Assembly (NCBI RefSeq): GCF_030247195.1 | Contig: NC_080672.1 | Location: 362,134,271-362,198,270, forward strand | Direction: 5' to 3' | From: Topomyia yanbarensis | Lineage: Eukaryota; Arthropoda; Insecta; Diptera; Culicidae | DNA: 64,000 bases | In this document: positions 55,169-64,000 of the stretch, one piece after another | How the letters are laid out: each line of letters opens with the position of its first letter | How positions within the stretch are numbered: the stretch's first letter is position 1 | Translations under genes and position numbers: made by a program | The notes under the pieces: generated by a model | The model's input: the letters and a program-made list of their open reading frames with translations, nothing else | Databases searched by the model: none | Told to the model about the DNA's origin: nothing

Positions 55169-55811
55169 CACGCTCATTCAAAACTACTCAAAATTTGAGT
55201 ACACAACACTCAATTTCAAAAATGGGAGAAATATGTCAACAAATGAGTTTTTATTTTAGTAAAATTAACTCAACTAGTGAGTAACAATTCAATTTTCGAA
55301 ATTTCGAGTGAAAAAAGCACTTATAGACAAGAAAAAGTTAATGAACTTCGACGTTAATTAAAACTTGGATAAAAGACCAAGTCGCGGACATAGCAGTTGT
55401 AGAGTTGATTCGGATCATTCACAAAATTAAAAGGTAAGTTTATCTGAGTTTTGCTTCTATTCAAATCAATTACCCTTTCCTGTTTTTTGTAGTTTCTGCC
55501 ATTACAACGAGGCGCTGATTTACATGAAATAGGAGGAGAAACATTCTCCGATTATATTTCCAGACATCGTCAGCGCCTGGAGGTTCAGGTAAATGATATT
55601 CGAAGTGCCGGTGAGATTTTTTGTTGCTATATTAAAAATACGAATTGATTATTTTTTGCATTTGCTTTTTGAGTAAAATCTACTCAAAGTTGACATTTTC
55701 ATCCCAAACTCAAAACTGAGTAAACGAAGCAAACTCATTTTTTGACTACGTGCACTTTTTATGAAATTGAGTGGCTGGCCACTCAAATTTGAGTTTTTAT
55801 GAATGAGCGTG
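55169..55811. mobile_element. 643-bp TIR element with TA TSD
   Basis: TA lies at 55167-55168 and 55812-55813. The left end CACGCTCATTCAAAACTACT and right end GTTTTTATGAATGAGCGTG are inverted, and the similarity continues inward (ACTCAAAATTTGAGT, ACTCAATTTC). The centre has its own inverted piece (GAGGCGCTGATTTACATG versus CGTCAGCGCCT, with ATTCTCCGATTAT between). No transposase. A Tc1/mariner-like MITE is likely. Confidence 0.85.
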
Positions 55812-55879
55812 TACGTAATGCCGCAATTTAGTCGAAACGACTTCAAAACGTTTCGAATCGAGTCACTTGAATCGAGATG

Positions 55880-56790
55880 CGGAATTCCACCCAGTTTTTG
55901 GGTTGTTTCAGGTGAAATTTGCTGCTATTCTTCAACTAGAACCTTCTTCAACTGGTTCTTGTTTTGAACCGGATGTTCCCGGACTTTGTGGTCAAGATGA
56001 TCCCACAAATTTTCTGTGGGATTTAGGTCCGGTGATTGGGGAGGATGTGGGAGCGTCGATTTTACAGTGTAGAGCAGTCATTCCTTGACAAGCATCGATA
56101 AACGCTTAGGAGCATCATCCTGAACAAAGCGAAAATCATCTCCATGGCCCAATTTCTGTGTACTTGCCTTAAAATTATTCGTTAAAATGTCAAGATACAT
56201 GAATCTATCCATGGTAGATTCGATCAAAGTTAATTTTCTTGGACCACTTGCATTGAAGGCACACCAAACCATAACATGACCACCGACATGCTTTACTGTC
56301 GGCCGCAGATTTTTCGGATTAAACTAAGTATTCGGTTTGTGCTACACTCTAACTAATCCATCAGTCCCGAAAAAATGAATTTGTTTTCATCCGTGAAAAG
56401 AATGCTGTTCCAAAAATCCTTCGATTCTTTCACCTATTTTGGGGCGTATTACAACCATTTTTTACTATTTTTAGCAGAAATGAATGTTTTTTACGCGCGA
56501 CGCATCCTTGGGAGCACTCTGTTTAGGATGTTGCTTGATTTCACGTAAAAGCATGCGAATGGGTCGATCTGTAAGCTTCGGCTTGCGACCTCTTCCGGGA
56601 GCAGTATCAATTTTCAGATTTGGTTGTGTTGAAGCTCTGAAGCACATACTGCACGGGGCGATTTACAGTTCCTGCAATTTCGGACAGGCATTTACCATCT
56701 TCCTTCAAATCAACGATCAGTTTTCGGATAGCCAGCGGAATTTTACTGTGAGAATCGACCGTTATGCCGACAAAATTATCTAACATTAAA
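55880..56790 (-). pseudogene. Tc1-like transposase (DD34E) remnant
   Basis: The minus strand from about 56780 reads RKLIVDLKEDGKCLSEIAGT (first helix-turn-helix), then in shifted frames a GRGRKPKLT-like linker and an EIKQHPKQSAPKDAS-like second DNA-binding segment. Then MVWCAFNASGPRKLTLIEST, the catalytic FVQDDAPKRLS, and PPQSPDLNPTENLWDHLDHK. Counting from the Asp after Gln to the Glu of PTENLW gives 34 residues, with one in-frame stop, so this is a DD34E Tc1-type enzyme. The last part, EHPVQNKNQLKKVLVEE, is the normal C-terminal helix. At least three frame breaks. Confidence 0.9.
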
Positions 56791-58218
56791 CTAAATTACA
56801 CGAAAACATAAGGAAATATAAATTCATTCACTAACCAAAGCATTAATTTGTTATCAAATTGGAAGTAAAATATGGCACCTTTTACAATTACGTGGATTAG
56901 TGAATCTATGTCTGGTGCATTTTTGCTAGATAATCTCTCTCAAATCCAGCACAGAAACAAAATTTAGTTTACTTTAAGAGATGAATTACTTTACGGTAGT
57001 CTATAAACAAAAAATTGAATTAAATTTGCTTCTAAATATGAATTTAATCCGAGACTGCCTGAATGTATGTGCTGCACCGTTCGAATGAAGGAAGAGGTAA
57101 ACAAACGAAAACTTCGATCATCGCGGCGGGTATGAGTTGAATTTCGTTCTTCTTTCAAGGTCACCCGGGGATGTCGATTTCTATGAGCGCTAATGGTTTA
57201 CTGTGATTTGAGTTAACCGGAATCCGCCATTTTGGTTTTCAAAATGGCGTCGATCATCAATTCCCTTCTTCCACTGACCACCCGCTTTACAATGACATCA
57301 TTATTGATAGTGGTTTTCATTGTTTGTGGTAATCTGATACCGTCATCCTGATTTTCAAAATGGCGTCAAATTGATTGAGAGATCTTGAAAAAAAGAAAAA
57401 GCTAGAATGATAGAAAAGTACATATATACATAACCGGAATAGTTTGCTGATGACCAAGATTGGTCCAATTCATGTTTATTATGAAGTATCAATGAAAAAC
57501 ATACATATGTAGCGCTATTTCAAAAAAAATGTTTGCTTGAATTTATGAGATGTTTCTTCAAAACTCGTCCATAACCTTACTGGGATGCCGACTATACCCC
57601 ACGGGAATTCTGAATAATTCCGGAACCGGTGGTCGGTTCATCGATTGCATATTTCGTCTTATTTGTTATACTGTAACTGTAATATCTGTAAATTTTTGGA
57701 TGTATGAAAAGAAATACATAACGTTGTATCTGTCCAACATCATGCGCATCCAAACTCATTGAATGCTTTCAAAGATGCAGGCAGGATTTTTGAAGGGATA
57801 CGATCAAGCAATCCAGATACTTGCCCGTAACAGGAAATCGATAATAGGCTTCATCTATCGCTGCACAGTTCGTCCATTATCTGCTTGATTTTGATTCACA
57901 CATAATTCGAAAAGATGCTGATCCTACTGTGACGGAAATGGATTCCATGTATAAACCTTCCTCTTTTGATCGGAAGCAACTGCACACTACTCTGAAGCAG
58001 CTCAATCTTTTCATTCAAAATTACCAAAAAAGGTGCTTTGCATTAAATTGATCACATTCCATCGTATCAGAACAACGAATTCCAATTTTGGACAGTAACT
58101 CCAGCAGCTGCGTTTAGTATATCGTCCCAATCGTAATCGTAATTACCAAAATTTAGGCTATACATATAGCCAACTAAAAGTTTTGCGTAAACTTATTGAT
58201 GAGTTATCAAATGATTGA
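56791..58218. other. Non-coding; AAAATGGCG words at 57236-57365
   Basis: TTTTCAAAATGGCGTC occurs twice (57236 and 57352) and recalls the tandem repeat at 19.1 kb. A stretch at 57880-58040 (plus frame IIRKDADPTVTEMDSMYKPS) looks weakly protein-like but has no family I recognise. Confidence 0.45.
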
Positions 58219-58704
58219 ATGATGTGTAGGCCACCAAATCGCCATCTTCTGACAACTGCTTTGGGGCAGATATACATGCATTCAAACGGGTTTGAAAACT
58301 TTTCAATTTATTCTTTTGTTTTCAAGAGAAACATTCAACTGTTTATTTTTCTTCTGTATTCCCGGGATCCCGGGATTTCCCGGGAAATTTATTATTTATT
58401 TCCCGAATCCCGGGAAGCTGAAAACCGTCGGGAAATGGAAGCTCTAATAGAAACGCGCCAAATCCGCGCGAGGTTTTGCGCGATCCTCAAAACGAATACG
58501 TATTGCCTGCACATTTTCAAAACTTTCAACAGTATTGATTCGAATATTCTCGGAAACTTCTCATTTACACATACATCTTTTATTAATAGGCTAAACAAAC
58601 CGTGCCTTGTTGCTTGAAAATATTATATATGCCTTGTTTGGATGTGAGCCTTTGTTTTTTTCCTTTCTTAAGGATTTTTATGAGCGTGTCTACTGGAAAA
58701 CAGT

Positions 58705-58774
58705 CAGAGAAAGAATGACCGGAACGGTGAAAATGAAGAAACGATGAAAATTCGTTCCGGTCATTCTTTCTCTG
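58705..58774. other. Perfect 22-bp hairpin, pre-miRNA-sized
   Basis: CAGAGAAAGAATGACCGGAACG at 58705-58726 is exactly matched in reverse complement at 58753-58774, with a 26-nt loop. About 70 nt in total. A size compatible with a small-RNA precursor, but equally with a tiny MITE. No expression evidence is available from sequence. Confidence 0.75.
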
Positions 58775-59635
58775 TCACGTTAATAAAAAACCTTGAAAAT
58801 ATTACTAACTTTCAGAATTATTTTGAAATGTTGCACAGGCCATATTCGAATATCCGTTGACTCGATTATCCGCAGTCCAATAAAAATTGTTTCAATTAAT
58901 CGCATATTATTTTTTCTAAAGCTACATTACATAACTATAATTGTAATTAATACCAATTACAGTTTCTGAAAGAATAAATATTTTCTAAAAATTTATGAAA
59001 ACTTCGTAGAAGTGCAGAAATTTTACTTAATTAGCATATAATTTTGAATTCGATGCGATGACTTACATATTTTGGTACACTAATCAATTACAATTGATAC
59101 TAGCTACAGTTTTTGGAAAACCAGAATTTTATGTTCTCACAAAATATTTACAAAAGTGCGTGGAAATACAGAAATTTTGCATTAAAAAAAAAAAACTTTT
59201 TTTTCCATCCCAATATTTAAATACAAAAAATTGATAGAAATGTATTTAAGACTGACGAAATCTGAACATATTGGTTTGAGATTGTTTGAGAGTATCGAAG
59301 GTATGAAATAAAACCCTAGAATACTCTTCGGAATCAGTCTATTATCGCATCAGTTTGAAAAACAATCGGGACTTTTTAAATATTTTAAGAACATCGACAT
59401 TTTGAATTGTTAACACAGTTACGCAAAGGCTCTCGCTTTAATTCCATCGTGGGGGGAAATTAAATCAGAAGACTTTTTCTTAAATGTTGCTGGCAAAATC
59501 GGGTCAAAAAGCTGACAAAATCTGTTGCGTTACGTTGCGTAAGCACGATATACTTCGTAGATTGCAGACTGATGACTCTCATTTCCAGCCAGACTACTTG
59601 AGGAGCATTGTTTGGGAATAACAATTGATCCAGTC
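58775..59635. other. Non-coding, AT-rich
   Basis: TTGACTCGATTATCCGCAG at about 58857 is a pogo-like word. AAAAGCTGACAAAATCTGTTG at about 59508 recurs at 61402, so a small dispersed repeat is shared. No gene seen. Confidence 0.45.
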
Positions 59636-60265
59636 CAGGGATGGGAATTATCATTCATTCGCATGATTCTTGGCGAATCCGTTCATTGCTTTGACAGCAG
59701 CCAGTCGTTCATTCACGATCCGACTAAAACTCTCCAAAAGAACACAACTGAACGTAGATGAACTTCCGAAGATGTGAGCCAGGTAAAAGAATGATACGTA
59801 CTAAGTTGAATGAAGAAGATCGTGTTCTTCATTCGCGGATTGAATCGGAAGATTGTACTGTAAACATTCACAAGTGAATCAATTTTTAGTTCACAAATGA
59901 ATGTGACATTGTATTCTCTGGTTGGGTTAGGTCAACTTTATAGTGCAAATGTACACTATAATCAATGTTGAGAAGTAGATTGCACTACAATCCACTTGAA
60001 ATTGATATTGTGATATGCACGGAATCGTTTTAAGAAGTTATTTTTTTCACCAGCACATTGCCAACTACTTGCTCAACAATAAGAGATCACCAAGTGAAAA
60101 TTTCATAGATCTATAAACAAGAACAAGTTTTTTTTATTAGAACGATCCGGTGAATGTTTTGAAATGAATATTTGTGAATGAAAGAATGCATTCATTTGCG
60201 ATCCTTACTGCTTTCATTCAAAACACTACGTATGCAATGGAGAATGAATCATAGCCGGGCGCTGT
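59636..60265 (+). mobile_element. Candidate hAT-like non-autonomous element
   Basis: Begins CAGGGATGGGAATTATCATT and is full of ATTCATTC/GAATGAA words in both orientations (59660-59910 and 60165-60250), a common subterminal arrangement. The right end seems decayed (GAGAATGAATCATAGCCGG). No TSD was found. Confidence 0.4.
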
Positions 60266-62733
60266 CACTTTTTTCAGTTTTGTGTTTTGCTTCTCGCTCG
60301 CATGAACGCGTAACTCTGCACAAGAATGGTTTGCCGAGATTGGGTTTCACAGTAAGAGCACGTTGGTGGATGATTTGAAATTGATCGTTTCGTGAAATGA
60401 TTTTTCCCATGCCTGATCCAGTCCAAGCGAGAGTTTCGCCTGAGAGCCACCTTTGCGGGCCACGACCATCTTTACCGTAACTTGGGATGAGAAAGAAAGT
60501 GTTGATGTGGTACTTACTTAACGGAAGGCCCCGACTCAGTGACACTCCCATAAGTACCACGGATTGGGTAGTAGGTGCGTTGTTAGGATTCGCTTCAAGC
60601 AAGCGATGCGACTGAGACTATATTTTCGTGCATGTTTGAATAGTTTATTGACTGTATAATACGTAAATCTTCTAGGCATTTAAACTCTGGCTAATTGTTT
60701 ATCGAGATTGTTTCATCGAAAACAATTTGAACTCCGGACAGCCGGTTGTCGGGAGTGTTGTCGACAATGTAAAATGGACCGTAAAGAATGAGTTTAAAAG
60801 TGGAACATTCAAAAATTATGTCACGCAAAGATTACCCAATACTAACTAACTCTCTGTCATATTACCACGCTATTTTTCCCCTTGGTCTAACACGAATAAA
60901 ATTCTTTTAGTTTTTCCTTCATTTTGTAGTGGCACTTTTATGCCGCTACTCGAGTGTTCATGTTCTATGGATTTTCCTATATACATGGCGCAATACTCCA
61001 CCCTCATAAATAAATCAAAAGTTATTCTCTCAGACAAGACCATGCGTATTTCCCACCCGCATTAAAGACCCAGTGGGTTCGTTTCCTAGTTGGTCAAATA
61101 AACACTAAACAAACATGAATTAGTTTGTTCAGTCTAAAGAAATGTCAGCTCGATTGGCATCAACCGGCGGATACGTGTTCCCTTACAATGCCATCAAATG
61201 AAAGTACATTTAAAATTACATACGACAAAATATGTAATTCAGAATATAACGAAATGAAGATTGCTTATATGCATTTAAAAAAGATCGGAAAAAAAATGTT
61301 GCATAACCAAGGTAGTTCATTTTCAAAGATAGCACTGCTGATGAATCACTGCATAAAAATTGGTGATAAGGGACGCGAAAAATAGCTGACCACCGCCGTC
61401 AAAAAGCTGACAAAATCTGTTGTAGGCAGCGGACAAACTCGGACACTAATAAAAGAGGATCTTCACCGTAGACAGTACATTGCACCGCTCTGAAAAGAAC
61501 AGCGCTAATAATTCTTTACGAAGTAGATGCACTGAACAGCCTCTAAGCAACTCGGTAGAACACCGAACAATGGCCAAATGAAGATCCTGGATGATGTTTC
61601 CACCAAGTAAACAAAAGAAAAAAGTTTACTGTGCGACGATGTATAACAAACTGAATCACTTAATGCGTTTGAACAAGCATATTTAGAGCTAGAAAATCCA
61701 CGAGAACCAAGATTCAGCTAGTTTCTCTTTGGTCACTAAACAATATATCTAAAGCGCATGATAATGATGATAATATTGAGACATTCACCGAAACGTACAT
61801 GCCGAACCAACTGTTTACTAAACGCCGCTCTAAGGTGGCCAACAAGTTTTTTGGGTAACTAGTAGTTGTATTTAGTGTATTTTAAAACAGAAATTGATTA
61901 ATAAGTACAGCTCATTAAAAAAAAATATCAATTCTGCACTCTAAAGAGAATTTTTGAATTTTACTAAACGTGATTAATTTGGCACCACTTGCATTTAGTA
62001 TACTCAACCTGCACAAAACGTTTTTTAACGCAGGGCTGGCTTTTGGAACAACTTGTTTACTCATTCCTTTCTATTAGGAAAGGCCGCGTGGACTTTTGGG
62101 GAAATGCGCTAATACTACTGCTGATTGAACAACGCATGCTTCTTGGTGTCGTGCGCATAAAAAGTTGTGCATTTTTGATACTTGTAACGTGTGCAAAATT
62201 CATCCCCCTTAGAAATCCATAGTACAAAATCGTCCAATGCTGGTTCTTTGTTCTTGGTTCCAATAATCGACTACATCTCCTAGCTGCACCATATTGACAG
62301 CTCTGCCTGAAATAAATAATCAAATTTCGGGTTTTCTGCGTCACTTTCGAAATCTTTTGTGCTATGTATAAAAATCTCACACAATTCGAAAATTTAATAC
62401 AAAAATGGTCAACATTTTTCCAACTGATTAGCGCAAATATAATATAATTTCGTTCAGTGCAATGAAAGCTACTGACATTCAAAAACACCCTCCTATTTCA
62501 TCCGAAAATTTTGAAAGCGGCTCTATATTGAAAAGTAAGTCGTAGTCACGACAAAAGAACATGAACTCATGACGAAATTTGTATAAGATTCCCTAAAAGT
62601 TACTCGCAATGATTGCGGTATTGTAACAAATTAATGATGCCTGTGAACTGCAGCTGCTTTGATTGCGCAGGAGTCCATACACTTGCACCACATATTCAGC
62701 CTTAACCAACTTCCGCCTGTGAATGGTTTAGAG
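60266..62733. other. Non-coding, few features
   Basis: A minus frame at 60249-60602 (117 codons) and others at 61125-61385 and 62057-62488 show no domain. Nothing else is recognised. Confidence 0.45.
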
Positions 62734-62815
62734 CAGTGATTTTCAACCTGGAGATGAACTTATCCCCAGGTGTAATTTAGACGTCAATTGCGGTTGAAGG
62801 TCATTATGATATAAT
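62734..62815 (+). mobile_element. hAT-like terminal sequence
   Basis: CAGTGATTTTCAACCTGGAG followed by CTTATCCCCAGGTGTAA resembles the CAGTGGTTCTCAACC start of many hAT elements. Only one end is seen. Confidence 0.4.
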
Positions 62816-62989
62816 TTGGCTGAAAAAAGAATGCTAAATGCTGTACTCTTCGGCGAATCAGTCTTCGAGGAGGTCACACATATCGAGCAAGTAAATAACC
62901 CATCTGAAACCTCGAGCACCGAACAGTGGCCAGAATTCAGGTCCGTAAGCTGTTCGACCAGATGCTAATCAATGTCGATGGATGTGTTT

Positions 62990-63312
62990 TTCGCAGATAA
63001 GCTCGTGAAAAAATTATGATTTGGCAAGGAATCTGTTCCTGTGGCAAGGAAACCAGTGTTTTCGTGACAGGCAGCACCAAGAATTCTGAAGTAAAGGAAG
63101 TTCTTCAACAAAGGGATGTTACCCCTCGTTACGTGTCATGATGGTCCGTCACATTTTGGACAGACGTAAGCAACTCTCATTGCACCAAGGACGAGCTATA
63201 ATGATAGACAATGGAGTTCAGTTCATTCCAAAAGAGCAGAACTACGAACCACCAAATTGTCCCCAGCTGAAATTAGCAGAGCGACATCAACCGAACAGTG
63301 TGTACATTGCTT
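62990..63312 (+). pseudogene. Mariner-type (D37E) transposase, catalytic remnant
   Basis: Frames read LVKKLMIWQGICSCGKETSV then FVTGSTKNSEVKEVLQQRDV, then WTDVSNSHCTKDEL (second catalytic Asp), and after a 1-2 nt frameshift QFIPKEQNYEPPNCPQLKLA and E. From that Asp to the Glu is 113 nt, that is 37-38 codons, fitting the D37E spacing of the mosquito mariner lineage. A stop interrupts near 63140. No TIR was found. Confidence 0.8.
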
Positions 63313-63529
63313 CGAAATATCTACAAATGATTTGTTTCAGTTGTTTTCGTAAAATAAAATTTTATTACCTTCGTTTCCTCAGAAAATTATTCGATTAAAA
63401 GTAAGTTTAAGTAAATATACGCATTTAAAGGTACCATATTTCTAAAGAATCGAGCCTTTATTGTAGGTTGCAGGGATTGAAATTTTCTTTTTCGTGAACA
63501 GACATGAATAATATGCCTACTATGGAAGA

Positions 63530-63635
63530 AAAAGATGAGCAATAATCTGCGTGCCGGAAATTTTAAACTCTGGTTGGTTACCATAAAAATCGATGTCTTC
63601 CGACCACAGCTGCAGACTCCCTGCCAGATCAACAA
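63530..63635 (-). pseudogene. Mariner-type transposase fragment, opposite strand
   Basis: The minus strand reads LIWQGVCSCGRKTSIFMVTN, the same domain as KKLMIWQGICSCGKETSV of the plus-strand remnant 600 bp away, but a different copy. The match lasts about 25 residues and is then lost. Confidence 0.7.
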
Positions 63636-64000
63636 GTTACCGCCAACATTATCCGCGAAAACAAATTATATTTCTTGGGAACATCTCTGCGGCCCCGGGA
63701 ACATGTTTGGTGATTTTGGTTATTTTCAATTCCTTTGCGATCCTCGTACCGGACCATGTCGTGGTTTCATTGCGTTTAGGCATAATTAATTTGCCCCTTT
63801 TTCCATCGCGTGGCTGCTCGAGAAAACACCAACCTTGTTAAACGCACCAATGCTAAATAGCTTCATAGTGGAATCCAAATGGAAAGAAAACGCACAACGT
63901 TGGATTCACCAATATTTTGCCATTCATTTTTCAACATTTTTAAACGAATTTTAAAATATTGTATGATTGCAAAAATCATAGCTATATGATTATCCATATT
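63636..64000. other. Non-coding, no gene seen
   Basis: Overlapping plus frames at 63535-63841 have no domain. The window ends here. Confidence 0.45.

Larger units (their letters stand above)
53424..58456. mobile_element. Candidate old hAT element bounded by CCCGGGA repeats
   Basis: 53424 begins CAGGGTTGT, a typical hAT terminus, followed about 40 bp in by many CCCGGGAATT/TCCCGGG words up to 53575. A second cluster at 58360-58430 (ATTCCCGGGATCCCGGGATT, TCCCGAATCCCGGGAAG) is followed by ATGGAAGCTCTAAT, which matches the inverse of AACTAGAGCTTACATC at the left end. The match then stops, so the right terminus seems deleted. No hAT transposase domain could be read inside. It may instead be two unrelated MITE ends. 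Confidence 0.4.

Noticed and set aside
58219..58617. 132-codon plus-strand frame
   Set aside because: Runs through the CCCGGGA repeat cluster and has no domain.

Overview
The window looks like an intergenic or intronic stretch of a mosquito genome, most likely culicine and probably Aedes-like. This is inferred from element types: a Juan-like Jockey-clade retrotransposon, a Feilai-like tRNA-derived SINE, D37E-type mariner remnants, an RTE element, many TIR MITEs, and overall AT-richness with very high repeat load. I recognise no intact cellular gene. One 194-bp open segment on the minus strand (50796-50989), with splice-like borders, is the only candidate host exon.

Layout, left half. 1-4.4 kb holds small TIR elements, a mariner transposase remnant and a 237-bp hairpin MITE. 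4.4-9.6 kb is mostly featureless, with three decayed reverse transcriptase (RT) scraps and a foldback with arms of about 280 bp. 10.4-12.0 kb carries a hairpin MITE and a complex dispersed repeat (family X below). 13.4-16.0 kb is a 2.6-kb foldback whose core is a 1.3-kb decanucleotide minisatellite. 18.3-19.8 kb holds two of three copies of a tRNA-like SINE, around a 125-bp tandem repeat. 21.6-25.6 kb is a second family X copy, split by a 5'-truncated RTE element with a clear 9-bp target-site duplication (TSD).

Layout, right half. 28-29 kb has two TTAA-flanked MITEs. 30.8-42.6 kb is one Juan-like element on the minus strand, cut by two insertions. The first is a 4.9-kb TIR element with a 3-bp TTA TSD; removing it restores the Juan reading frame exactly, and it contains remnants of another non-LTR clade. 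The second is 2.6 kb, lies in the gag gene, and contains two more MITEs and a tandem TATA/Inr promoter-like block. 43.9-52.0 kb has foldbacks (one a near-perfect 500-bp palindrome), an AT-rich degenerate tract, a SINE and several MITEs. 53.4-58.5 kb may be an old hAT element bounded by CCCGGGA repeats, holding a 643-bp TA MITE and a DD34E Tc1 remnant. 58.7-64 kb has a perfect short hairpin, hAT-like ends and two D37E mariner fragments.

The elements form a nesting history: family X, then RTE; family X, then a 9-bp-TSD MITE; Juan, then the TTA element; Juan, then the 2.6-kb insert, then MITEs. Nothing forms an operon or pathway. All assignments come from reading motifs by eye; no database search was possible.
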